From: Diacronema lutheri
Taxonomy: Eukaryota; Haptophyta; Pavlovophyceae; Pavlovales; Pavlovaceae
Length of the DNA: 64,000 nt
NCBI GenBank assembly: GCA_019448385.1
Contig: JAGTXO010000012.1
Span: 890,501-954,500, forward strand
Direction of reading: 5' to 3'
Positions 39,503 through 50,797 of the stretch are shown in pieces (position 1 is the stretch's first letter; each line of letters starts with the position of its first letter). The position numbers and the translations under genes are program-made. Below the pieces are notes generated by a model. That model saw only the letters and a program-made list of their open reading frames with translations. It was not told where the DNA came from and did no database searches.

Positions 39503-42500
39503 TGCTCGGCGGCGGGCTGCCGAGCACCGCGGCGTACGCGCTGAGCGCCGGCCGCAGCTCGCCCGCGCGTGCGCGCGCGCGCAGCGCTCCGCCCCCGCCC
39601 CCGCCCCCGCCCCCGCCCCCGCCTGCCGCGTAGGCGAGAAGGACGGAGCACTCAGCAATGGCGACGGTGAGACGCAGCGCCGGCTGGCCGAGGGAATCTT
39701 CCGCGAGGGCAGCCGCCTCGGCGGCGAGCTCGGCGCAGCGCGCCGCGTCCTCCTCCGCCTCGGCGCGCGCGCCTGGCGCGACGCCGCCCGCCGCGGCCGC
39801 CACGTCCGCGGCGTCGTCCGCGGCGCGCGCCGCGTCGGCGGCCGCGTCGGGCGCGTCGCCATCCGCCGCGCGCGCGGCGGCGAGGAGGCGAAGGAGCGCG
39901 TGCAGCTGGCGCGTGTACGCGGCGGCGGCGCGCACGATGGCGATGGCCGACGGCGTATCAGCCGACGCTGCCTCGCATTGCGCTGCCTCGCCGATTGCGC
40001 ACACGAGCGCGCGCACGCAATGCGCGCGCCAGCCGCAGCCGGTGCGCGCGCCGGTCGCTCGCGCCGCCGCGTCGCTCGTCGGCTCGACGGCGGCGCGCGC
40101 GTCCGCCGCGGCGGCGAGGATTGCACCGAGCGCGCAGTCCGCTGCGAGCTCGAACGTGTGCGCCGCCGCGACGACGGCGGCCTCGGCGCGCGCGGCCGAA
40201 TCGATCGCGCGCGCGTCCGCACCGTCGTCGCCGCCGCCGCCGTCGCCGTCGCCGTCGCCGTCACCGTCGTCGTGCTCGCCGCCGTCAGCGTCAGCCGCGC
40301 CGACGCCCGCCTCGCGCGCCAGCCAGCGCACGCCGCGCACGCCGCCGCCCCGCCCCTCGGTGCTGTCCGCCAGCAGCGCCGCCGCGCGGCTCAATGTCCG
40401 CACCCAGCCCGGCCGGCCGCCGGCGGATACGCCGCCGCTGGCGCGCGCGCCGTCGCGGCGCGGCGCGTCGCGCGCGTGCGCGCGCTGCACGGCGGCATAC
40501 GCCGCCCACAAGCCAGCGTCCTCGGGCGCGGCAGCGAGCAGCCGTCGGCCCTCGGCGCGCAGACCGTCGTCGCCGCCCGCGAGCGCCGCGCAGTGGAGCG
40601 CGCACGCCGCGACGTCGGCGACGTTGGCCTCGGCGGGCTGACGCGCGAGGAAGCGCGCGCACGCGCGCTGCGCAAAGAGCGCCGCGTCGCGCACGCGCGC
40701 GCGCGCGGCCGCCGGCGCGCGCTCGTGCGCGCGGAGCATCGCGCGCGCGACGCTTTCGTCCGCCGCGCAGCCGCAGCCGCCGCCCGCCGCGAGCAGCGCG
40801 GCCGTGTCCGCCCACCGGCAGCCATCGTGCGCACGTCGGCTGGCCGAGCGGAGCAGTGGGCGCGCCGTGTGCGGCCACGCGCACAGCGCGCCCTCCGACG
40901 CGGCGGTAAGCGCCGTCTCCGCAAGCGCGAGAAGCGGCAGCGCACACACGCCGCCGTCCGAACCGAGCGGCAGCGCGCACGGCGCAACGTCGTCCCACAT
41001 GGGCAGCCTCTCCGGGTCGTCGCGCGCGGCGGTGGCGGGGTCGAGCGCGCGCCGCGACCGCTGCGCGTGCTGCGGCGGGCGCTGCTCGTCGACACGCTGT
41101 GGTGCGTGCGCCATCGTGCCGGGCTCGTCGAGCAGCCGGAGCGGCTGCCACAGGTGCGCAGCGAGAAGCTTCTCGTACTCGCACCACGCGACCACACGCG
41201 CGCGCAGATCGCGCAGCGCGCGCCCCGCGCCGTCGCCGTCGCCGTCGCCGTCGCCACCGCCGTTGCCGCCACCTGCGCCGTCGCCGTCGCCGCCACCTGC
41301 GCCGTCGCCGCCGCCGCCGTCGCCGTCGCCGCCGCCGTAGCACAGGGCGCGCGGCGGCGACGGGATGGCGGGCGTGCGCGCAGGCTCGGCCGCGGGCGCG
41401 TTGCCGGCTTCCCACGCCGCCCAGCCGCCGCCGAGGCCGCCGCCCGGCGCATCGTCGCCAACGCGCGCCGCCTCCGCCTCCCAAAACAAGCGCAGCCGCG
41501 CGGCCGCGCCCTCGTCCTCCGCCTCAAGCGCGCAGAGCGCGGCGGCCGTACCGTCGGTCAAGGCGCGCGGCGGCGGCGCGCCGGGCGGCGGCGGCGGCGG
41601 CGGCGGCGCGCGCCGCGGCTGCGCCATCGCACCGCGCCGCGCGTTGCGCTCACACGCCGCCTGCAGCAGGCCGAGGGCGCGTTCAGCATGGCCGCTGGCG
41701 AGCTCGAAGCGCGCGCGGAGGATGAGCAAGTTGGCGAGCGCCTCGGCCGCGGCGACGCGCACGGCGTGCGGCTGCGCCGCCGCGTCGGCGCAGCGCGCGG
41801 CGAGGCGCGCGGCGCGCAGCGCGTAGCACGAGACGGCGCGCTGCCCGTGCGCGGAGAAGGTGGAGAGGGAGACGAGGCGCGCCTCGTCGCACGCCGCCCA
41901 CAGCGCGGCGGCGTTGCCGACGGCGCAGCGTGCGCGAGAGGCGGCGGCCGCGCGCGAGGCCGGCGCGCCGGGCGCGACGGCGCGCGCGAGCAGCGCGCGC
42001 TGCGCCGCCGCCGACGCGCGAAGCAGCGCCGCGTCCCACGCGCCGAGCGCCGCCTCGCCGCCGTGCACGCGCGCGAGCAGCGCGCAGCGCGCGCGCACGA
42101 GCGCGCAGCGCAGCACACCAACGCCGGACTCGCCGCCGCCGGACTCGCCGCCGCCGGACTCGCCGCCGGCGTGGCCGCGCGCCGCGTCCGTTGCGTCCGC
42201 CGCGTCCGCCGCGCGCTCGGCCGCCTCGGCGATCGCAAGCTGGCGCGCCGCGGCCGCGCGCGCGCCGCGCCGCCCGCCGCGCGCCGCGTGCGCCGCCGCG
42301 TCGAAACGCAGCACGCGCAGCCACGCCGCCGCCACGCACGTCGCCACGCACGCGCTCGTCGTCGGTGCGGCGGTCGTCGCGGCGGCGCGCGCCGCCTCGT
42401 TGAGCTGCGCGGCACGGCGCAGGCTCCATTCCTCCCATGCAGCCCACGCCGCCGAGCCGCCGGCCGGCGCGGCCGCGCGGGCGTCGCCGCCGGCCGCAAG

Positions 42501-43269
42501 GCGCGCGGGCGCGAGCGGCAGCCACGCGGGGCCGCCGCCGAGCGCGCCCGCATCGACTGAGCCGCCCGCCGCGAGCACACGCGCCGCGATAGCGCGCGTG
42601 TGCACCGGCGCGCGCGCGGAGATCCGCCGGCGCTCGTCCCAGTAGCGCGAGCGGAGGCGGCGGCCGGCGCCGGCCGGCGGCTCGGCGGCGCGCGCGAGCG
42701 CGTCGGCGCGGCCGGCGGCGTCCTCGGCGGCGGCGGCGGCGCGGCTGACGCGCATTGGCGGCGCGTGCGCGGGCACGTGCGGCCGGTACAGCCGTCCAAA
42801 GGTCAGGTTGCTCACGTCGCCGCGCGTGTCGATGGCGAAGACGGCCGCGCCCGGCCGTGGCGCGCTCGGTGCTTCAGCCGCGCGCGCGCGGGCGGCGGCG
42901 AGCAGCCAAGGCGAGTCGTGCAGCGCGGCGCGTGGGTCGGTGGACGCGGCGGCGCGCTCGGCGGCCACGAGCTCCATGCGCTCGAGAATCAGCGGCCGGC
43001 AAAGTGGGTCCTCCGCCTCGCGCCGCGCGTCGGGCGCGGCGGCGCGCGCGCGTCTCGGCCGCTCGGCGCGCCGGTCCGCCGTGCGCGCCTTTTTCGACGG
43101 CTTGTCCGCGCGCGCGCCGGCGTGCTTGCCCCGCTTCTCGCGCTCCAAGCGCCGCTCCGAGCGCGCGCGCTCGCGGTGCGTCGAGCGCGCGCGCTTGGGC
43201 GCGCGCCGCTCGCGCGCGCGCGCGGGCGCGGACGAGCCGGCGGAGGAGGATGTGGTGGAGGACGAGTCG

Positions 43270-43315
<46 letters not shown>

Positions 43316-43472
43316 GTGGTGGCGGCGCTTCGGCCGGCGGTGGAGGCGGTGGCTGCGGCGGCTGCGGCGGCGGCGCCTCGTCTTGCGTGGGCGCGATGAA
43401 GGACGCGCACGCCAACCAGGAGCCACCCATCGCGTATCCCGCCGCCATCGTCTGTCGGTTCGGCTCGCTCAT
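38205..43472 (-). CDS. NRDE2: NRDE2-like nuclear RNA-surveillance protein
   Basis: Single exon, 1,755 residues from the ATG at 43472. The N-terminus is poly-Pro/Ser, then a basic nuclear-localisation-like region ('RRAPKRARSTHRERARSERR'). The diagnostic NRDE-2 segment is at about 190-330: 'DSPWLLAAARA', 'FAIDTRGDVSNLTFGRLYRP' and 'RSRYWDERRRISARAP'. The remaining 1,400 residues are helical HAT/TPR-like repeats, for example 'LWRAYLDFERAAEEG' and 'ALWFDALRALPERG'. NRDE2 associates with the exosome cofactor MTR4 and with splicing factors in the nucleus and acts in nuclear RNA interference in nematodes. It is longer than usual because of Ala-rich and Gly-rich inserts. It is divergent from the next gene with 36 bp between ATGs. 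Confidence 0.85.
38572..38643. repeat. 18-bp tandem repeat, 4 copies, in NRDE2 coding sequence
   Basis: Four perfect 18-bp units (GGTTGCGGTGACGATGGC) near the 3' end of NRDE2, coding a six-residue SSPQPP-type unit on the gene strand. Likely length-variable. Confidence 0.9.
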
Positions 43473-43508
43473 GACCTGGGCGGGGTAGAGCCAGCAGGTG
43501 GCGCGAAG

Positions 43509-45184
43509 ATGTCGAGCGCGCCGTCGTGGGCGGATGGGTTGCCCGCGGGGCTCGCCTTCCTCGGCGCGCTCACGCAGCTGCAGCTCGCGCTCGTTGGCAT
43601 CCTTGCCGTGATCATCTGCTCGATCGGCGCGTACGTCGCGCCGACGCTCCGCCAGCGCGCGTTTGCCGGTGCGGCGCAGGGCGAGGACGACGCGCTGAGC
43701 GGAGGGCGGCTGCTGAACTCGACGGTGCCCATCTTCGTACTGACGCCCGTCGAGATCGTCGACCTGCTCCTGCGCGACGAGATCGAGACGGAGGAGGAGG
43801 TCGAGTATTCGGAGGAGGCGCGCTTGCGCCGGCGCCAGGCGAGCGCGCACGCACGCGCACGCGCGCGCCGCCTCGCGCGTGCGCCGGCGGTCGCACGCTC
43901 GGCGCGCACGCGCGGCGCACTTTTGCTTCAGCCCCTCCACCCCGCCCCTCCCCCCCTCCCCCAGCCCAGCCGCGCCGCGCTCGGCTCACGCGCCGCAACG
44001 CCCGCCCTCGCCGCGCGCGCGCACGCGCCGCCGCGGCCGGCGCGCAGCTTGCGCTGCAGCTCGAGGAGGCGCGCGCGACGCTCGCCCAGTCGAGGCGCAC
44101 GCTGCCGTCTGGCGTGCAGCAAACGGTGCTGCAGCCCTACGTGGTGCTCACCGTCGGCAGCCGCTGCATGAAGACGCGCATCTGCTCCATGTTCAAGGAC
44201 GATCTGCTCGACGCGCACCACTCTCGCGCAAAGTTTTGGTCGGCCGAGGCGTTCCAGCTGCCCATCGAGGGCGAGGCGGCGGGCGGCGCGGAGCACGTGC
44301 TCTACGTGCAGGTCTTCCACCACGACGTGCACTCTTCCGTCGCCGACCTCCGCCTGTGCGTCGGCTTTATCGACCTCCGCCCGCTCCTTCGACAATCGGC
44401 TGACACGGGCGACGCGGCGACGGCGGGCGGGCGCGCGACCGAGCTCGCGATCGAGCTGCACGGCGCGTTCCGAGGGACGCTGCGGCTGCTCGTCGAGAAG
44501 CGCACGGTGCACGCGCACCCGGCCATCGACCACCAGACCGTGATGATCGACGCGCAGGCGCGCTGGCCGTCGCATGGCGGCTTTGTGGGCGTGGCCGTGT
44601 CCTTTGTGCAGTCGCCGCGCTGGATGGTGATCTTGCGCGCGCTGATGCCCGAGACGCACGCGATGGTCGTCGCGTCGCTGCACCTGCCGCACCGCGTGCT
44701 CCTGCTGCTGCAGCACAACCCCGTCCTCTCCGCGTACGGCCTCGTCGTATCGGGCGGCACGCAGCAGACCGAAGCGACCATCGACGGGCGTGCCTTGTAC
44801 CAGTCCGCGGCGCTCGAGCTGCCCGTGGTCCTCGACGAGGGCGCGCCGGCGCGGCTCGACCTCGCGCTCGTCGGGCACGGCACGCGCGCGCAGACCATGT
44901 TCCTCGCCGCCTTCAAGCGGCCAATGATCGTTGACAACGACGTCGCCTCCTTCCTCTCCGACGAGAGGCAGGCGCTCTCCGTCGGCGCGTGGCTCGAGCT
45001 CTTCGCAGCTGCGCTCAACGTCGCGACGCGCGGCGCGCGCTACCGCCCGCTGCTCCCAATGATGCGGCCCGACGAGGTCGCCGACATGGCGCGCCGCCGC
45101 GCGCACATGGTGACGCTGCCCGCGAACGTTACGGAGGCGTACGCCGTGCACGTCACGGCGGCGGCGGCGCGCGGCGCGGACGGC

Positions 45185-45215
<31 letters not shown>

Positions 45216-46519
45216 CGGCGGCGGCGGGCGGCAAGCCGCTCACGCGGCCGCCGCGCGGCAACGTGGCGCGGCTGATTGGCGCGTCGCTTCGCGCGCAGGT
45301 CGAGGAGGCGAGCGGAGCGAACCACCGCTTCCGTCCCCTCCTCGACCGGCTCGAATTTCATTTCGAGCCGACGCCGCCGCTGCCGCCCGCGTCGCCGTCG
45401 CGCGCGCCGAGCCCCGCGGCGGGCGCGCACGGCGGGCACACGGGGAGCGGCACGTGGGGCGCGCGCAGGCGCGCCAGTCGCAGCAGCCGCCGTGCGAGCG
45501 CGCAGCCGGCGGAGCGCGCAACGTCGGTTACGCGTGCAACGTCGGTTACGCGCGATGGCGGCGCGGTGGCGCGCGCAGCGTCCGGCGGCGCGGACGGCGG
45601 CGGTGCGCGCGGCGCGCGGGGTGCGCCGGTCGCGGCTGCACCCGCCGCCGCGCCGCGCGCGCCGCCGCGCCGCGCGCCTGCGCACCCGCGCGACGGCGCG
45701 GACGGCGGCGGTGGCGGCGGTGGCGGCGGTGGCGGCGGTGGCGACGGTGGCGATGGCGGCGGCGCTGGCGGTCTTCTCGGCTGGCTTGGGCTGAGCTGGG
45801 GCGTCACGCCCGCCGCCGCGCCCGCCGCGCCGGCGGCGGAGGCGGCGGCGGCGCCCGCTGGCGCGGAGCACGCGCCCGCGTCCGAGCTGGCAGCCATCGA
45901 GGTCCTCTCCGTCGGCCGCCACGCCGAGTCGAGGCGCGGCGCGCATTCGACGGGCGCGGCGCCGGGGGGTACGCTTGGCCGGCTGCGCATGTGGGCGCGC
46001 GACTGGTTGGACGGCGGCAGCGGCGGCGGCGGCGAGGGCGACGACGCGGAGCGCGAGGGCGGCGCGGACGACGAGGCGGCGGCCGCGCGCCCGGCGGCGT
46101 GGAGGGCGCCGCTCCCGCGCGCGTGGCTGAAGAACGCCAAGCGATCGGACGGCGAGCTCAGCCAATCGTTGCTCTCGGACGCGGCCGCGCAGACGGTGAC
46201 GTCGCTCCTCTCGCGCGCGCACTCGCTCGACGGCGGGATCCACCTCGACGTGCGCCCCATCACGACGTCCACGCAGGCGCTCGCCGCCACCGGCCGCCTC
46301 CGCCCGGCCGTCGACGGTGTCGGGATGTCGCCGCCGCCGCAGCCGATTGGCGGCGCGCACGGCTTGGCGGCCCCGTGCGTGGACGGCGCGGCCGGCGGCG
46401 GCGCGAGTAACGGCGCGAGCGGCGCGACGGCCTCCGGGGCGGCGACGAGCGTTGTCTTGCGCTGCGCCTCGTCCGCGTCCGTCCTCTCCGACTCGGCGGC
46501 GGCGGCAGCGGCGGCGGCG

Positions 46520-46551
<32 letters not shown>

Positions 46552-48050
46552 GCGCGGCGGTGCGGGCGGCGGGCGCGCACCGTCGGATGAGCCGCTGCTG
46601 CGGCTGCGCGACGTGGCGACATTTGTGGAGGCCCTGCGCAAGAGCCGCGTGCACACCGCGTCGCTCTCGCTGCCCGACGACGAGATGCTTGCGTCGATGC
46701 AGCCGCCGCGCCCGACCTTTTTTGCGCGCCTCGAGGGACTCGAGGTTGCGCTGCGCAAGCGGCGCGTTGAGGTGGGCGCCATCGTGATTCTCGACGTGCT
46801 CTCGCTGATGGTCGAGCAGGGGCAGGCGGGCGGCCGGCTGACCAAGGTGTACGCGCGCAACGCGGGCGCGATCGAGCGCGTCCGCCGGCTGCAGCGCACC
46901 TACTATGTGTCCGTTGGGCTCTACGTGCAACAGCTGCCACTCTCCGCACAGGGGTGGGAGACGGCGGTTGACATTCTTGAGCGCCAGCCGTTACTCTTCC
47001 CGATCGGCCTGCTGCACAACCTGCGCCTGCCACGCGCCGAGCACCGCGCGCACGGCGGCTCGCCGTCGCACTACGACAGCCCCGCGACGTCGTGGGTGAC
47101 GGCGGAGGCGCTGGTGCAGGAGGAGGTGCGCACCGAGCGGATGCTCGTCGACCACGTCAAGGCGGAGATCGACGCGTGCCACCACACGCTCCTCGAGACG
47201 GGTCACGCTACTCTCGTCATCTGGATGCACAAGCTGCTCTCCGCGCGGTGCAAGCGTGCCGACCAGCAGTACGTTCTCGCGCTGATGCGCGACGAGCCTG
47301 AAGCGCCGGGCGCGCGCGGCGCGCAGCCGCGCGCGCGCACGGACGCAGGGCTCGGCGGCGGCCGCGTGGCGACGGCGTCGGCGGCGGCGGCCGTCGTCGC
47401 GGCGACCGCCGCCGCCGCCGCCGCCGCCGCCGTCGGCATCGGCATCGCGACCGGCGGCGCGGCGGGCCGGCCAAGCGCGCCCGCGCGCGCGCGCGAGCCG
47501 CGCGCGCCCGCGCGGCGCGGCGAGCGCGCGTGCCAGCTGTGCCGCGCGTTCGGCTTCAAGTTCCTCTTCCTCAAGTTTGCGGGCGTGTGCGCGACAGAGC
47601 TGTGCCGGCTGCTGCGCGACGCGGGCTTCTTCTCCGCCCTCGAGCAGCGCACACGCGTCGAGGTGGTCGAGTGGCTCGTGCGGCTTGCGACGTCGCCGGG
47701 CACGCAGGAGGCGATCGCGTGCATCTTCGAGTCGTCCGACCCGGCCGAGTGCGCGCAGCTGGCGGAGGTGATCGGTATGCGACTGCTCCACTTCTCCGTC
47801 GGTGGCACCTACTGGCAGCGCCTGAAGGCCTCCTTTGCAAACTCGTTTGTCAACCCAAACTCGATCTACGGCGCGCGCGCGCACTCGGCGGACCCGTTGC
47901 TCCTCTACCGCCACTTCAAGCTGCAGGTGACGGGCATGTACGAGATGGCAGCGCCGAGCGCGCGCAAGGGCAAGCTCACGTGCGCGCGCGCGACCGCGCG
48001 CGACCGCGCCGCGGTGCGCGCGCCGCGCAGCGCAGCGTCGCGCTCACGCC

Positions 48051-48090
<40 letters not shown>

Positions 48091-48101
48091 CCCCCCCCCC
48101 C

Positions 48102-48151
<50 letters not shown>

Positions 48152-50242
48152 CCCCCCCCCCCTCCCCCCCCCCCCCCCCCCCCCCCCTCCCCCCCCCCCC
48201 CCCCCCCCCTTCCCCTTCCCAGGCGCAAGGAGGAGGTGGACGAGAACACGCCGTGGCGCGAGGTGGCGCCAATGGTCGACACGGCCGACGTGCTGCTGTG
48301 GGTGGACACGCGCGAGCTCGACGGGCCGCCGCGCGGCGCTGGCGTGGCCGCTCCTCCGATGCTCCGTCGGGCGGCGATGAAGTCGCGCGCTCTCTCCTCC
48401 ACCGACTCGATTGCTGCCTCCTTCATCGCGTCGACGAGCGCGCTCTCGGCCGACGCCATCGCGCAGCTCCTTGCCAAGGAGCGCGAGCAGGCGTACACGC
48501 ACTGCGGCATTGTCCTCCGGCTGCGCGACCGCGACAACGACCTCGCCTCCGTCCTCGCGACTGCGCAGCTCGGCGCGGCACACGGCGGCAGCGACAGCAG
48601 CAGCGGCGGCGTCTCGCCCGACGGCGACGGCGTCGACGACGGGCTGCTCGGCGCGGGCGCGCACGAGTCGCCGCCGCGCGTCGCCCACCGCGCCGCGCGC
48701 GGCGCGCCTGCCGTCGCCGGCAGGAGCGAGCGCGCCGACACGATCCTCGTCGTCGCCGCGCGCTACGCGTGGGCGGCGGACGGCTCGGTGCTCCGCTCGA
48801 CGGTCGTCACGTCGCTGTCGTCTCTCCTCTCGCAGCCGTGCGCGCGCCGCGCCCGAGCCGCGCCGACCCGCGCCGCGCGCCGACGCGCGCACGCGCGCAC
48901 GCCGACCTGCGCGCCCGGCGCGCCGTGCGTGCCGCCCCCGCTTTGCCTCCACCATCCCCCCATCCCCGCCCCCTCCCCATCCCCGCCCCCTCCCCATCCC
49001 CGCCCCCTCCCCATCCCCGCCCCCTCCCCATCCCCGCCCCCTCCCCATCCCCCATTTTTCAATGCCGGGCGCAGGCACGTTTCGGACGTTGCGATCCGCC
49101 ACCTGATCGGCGAGGACGACTCGGAGGGCTCGGCGGACTCGGCGGCGTGGTACGCCGCGCTCGTCGGCCCGCCCGTCTCGCTGCCGCGCGAGGAGGTTGC
49201 GCTGCACTGCGGCGGCGAGGTGACCGCCGAGCAGCTGCCGACGGAGGCCGCGCTCTCACAGCGGCTGTGCGCCGAGCTCGTCTGCTCGAGCTACCAGCAC
49301 TTTGGGCTGCTCGAGCGCGTGACGGAGGCGGGCCCGGTGCAGCCTCTCGCGCTCTCGCGCGTGCGCAGCCTCGCGCCCGGCGGCGAGCTCAACCAGCTCC
49401 TCGTCGGCGCCGCGTGGCTCGGGCCGCCGCGACGCATTACGCTGACGCCGCCTACGCGCGCGCACGGCGCGGCCGAGCCGCTCGACGCGGCGGCGATCGC
49501 GCTCGCGCTCGTGCAGGCGAACCTGTCGCGCGCGGCGCGCGCCGCCTTCCTCGCCGCGCCGCGCCTCGACGGCGCGCTCGGCCTGCTCGGCGCGCAGGCG
49601 TCGGTGTGCACCGCTGACATCGTGCTGCTCCACGCGGGCGAGCACGGCGCGTGCCGCGCGCTGCAGATGGTCGGCGGCTGCGCCTACTGCCATGTCGGGC
49701 TGGTCGTGCGGTTGGGCGCGCGCCGGCCGCTCCTCCTCGAGGCCGAGCCCGCCGCCTTCGCGCCCGACCGCGCGATTGCGGCCGCCAAGCCGATGCGGCT
49801 CGTCGACCTCGAGCACCGTGCGCTCGACTGGCTGCGCGCGCACCCGCACAACGTCGTCGCGCTGCGCAGGCTGCGAGGGCGCGCGCTGCGGCAGCGGATG
49901 GAGCGCGACGGCACCGCCGCGCTCCTCCGGCTGCACGACCGCACGGACGCGCTGCCGCCCAGCCCGGTCGCAAATGGCGGCGCCTCCTTTTTAAAGGCGC
50001 TCTTCTCCGACCGCTTCGTCGCGGGCGTGCAGCTCGAGGCGATGGCGGCGGGCGCGTGCCCGCTGCACGCGGGCGAGGTTGTCGCGCACGCGCTCGCCGC
50101 GCTCGGACTGCTCACCGACGCGCCAGTCCCGCGCGGCGCGTGCCGCATCCGCGACCTGACGGGCGACGGGCCGACGCCGTCGCTGCCGCTCGCGCCGCGC
50201 GCGCGCTGGCACGGCCCCGTCGCGCTGCGCGACGGGCGCTGA
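43509..50242 (+). CDS. Giant membrane-anchored protein with two permuted-papain (YiiX/DUF830-like) domains
   Basis: Exons 43509..43838, 44048..47979, 48223..48837 and 49075..50242, about 2,014 residues. One N-terminal transmembrane helix (about 20-45) precedes a short coiled coil and a C2-like domain (about 135-270; 'PYVVLTVGSRCMKTRICSMF', 'VLYVQVFHHDVHSSVADLRL'). Long Gly/Ala/Pro linkers follow, then helical regions ('ILDVLSLMVEQGQAGG', 'WMHKLLSARCKRADQQYVL'). Two C-terminal copies resemble the permuted NlpC/P60-papain fold: copy 1 has the His in 'AYTHCGIVLRLRD' (about 1513) and the Cys in 'LCAELVCSSYQHFGLL' (about 1690); copy 2 has 'YCHVGLVVRLGARRPLLLEA' (about 1830), but its second motif is 'HAGEVVAHALAALGLL' without the cysteine. 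Such folds hydrolyse amide or acyl bonds. The first intron is best read as GC-AG (CAG|GCGAGC). The other two contain C-rich repeats. Confidence 0.75.
48053..48209. repeat. 157-bp almost pure poly-C tract in an intron
   Basis: Inside intron 2 of the papain-fold gene (47980-48222) lie about 152 C residues broken only by five single T residues. The Ts at 48088/48102 and 48149/48163 repeat with a 61-bp offset, hinting at tandem duplication. The tract ends at the acceptor CAG. Confidence 0.9.
48955..49051. repeat. 17-bp tandem repeat, about 6 copies, in an intron
   Basis: About six copies of CATCCCCGCCCCCTCCC in intron 3 of the papain-fold gene (48838-49074). It is a C-rich strand with the transcript sense, like other introns in the window. 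Confidence 0.9.
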
Positions 50243-50375
50243 GCCGCGCGCGCGGGCTCACGCGGACACGTCCTTCCTCGTATTGCTGTGCTAGGGCTAG
50301 CAAACTACACCGCGCAAAGCGCGGGCCGCCACGGGCGCACAGGCCCGGCCACTCGTCACGCGGTCGGCGCGCCGC

Positions 50376-50738
50376 TCACTCCTTGCCCGCGCCGCGGCGT
50401 CGCTCCTTGATCTCGGCGAGCCGCGCGGCCTCGCCAATGTCCTCGACGTACTCGGGCACTTTGGACGTGCTAAAGTGCAGCTGCGGGTCGGGCTTGAGCT
50501 CAAAGTTGCCGCGCTCGTTCCGCACGGTCTGCACGACGCTCTGGCGCATGAAGGTCGCGGTGTCGAGCGCGTCGGCCACGAGCGACGCCGCGAGGGACGG
50601 GTCGGCGACCTCGCGCCACTTGTGAAACTCGGCGCGCGTCTGCTCGTGCGCGGCGGCAAGCGCGCGCGTGTCCCCCGCGAAGAGCGCGCGCTGCGCGCGA
50701 AGCAGCGCGCGATAGGCCCCGCGCGCCGTCGGCGCCAT
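50376..50738 (-). CDS. LYRM7: Complex III assembly factor LYRM7/MZM1-like (LYR motif protein)
   Basis: A 120-residue protein from the ATG at 50738. It begins 'MAPTARGAYRALLRAQRALF', a variant of the LYR tripeptide motif, followed by 'RAEFHKWREVADPSLAASLV', 'TATFMRQSVVQTVRNERGNF' and 'ELKPDPQLHFS'. This order is typical of MZM1/LYRM7, a mitochondrial matrix chaperone that binds and stabilises the Rieske Fe-S protein before insertion into complex III. The size matches (human 104 aa). No separate presequence is evident. It is divergent from the next gene with 59 bp between ATGs. Confidence 0.8.
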   Translation of the reverse strand: MAPTARGAYRALLRAQRALFAGDTRALAAAHEQTRAEFHKWREVADPSLAASLVADALDTATFMRQSVVQTVRNERGNFELKPDPQLHFSTSKVPEYVEDIGEAARLAEIKERRRGAGKE

Positions 50739-50797
50739 CGTGGCTGCGCCAGCTCCAGACCGGCAAGGTGATTGGCGTGCACTCGTTTCGCCCCGCA

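Noticed and set aside
39324-42560. Plus-strand Arg/Ala-rich frame of 1,078 residues
   Set aside because: Shadow of NRDE2; composition is random-like Arg/Ala and no family motif is seen.
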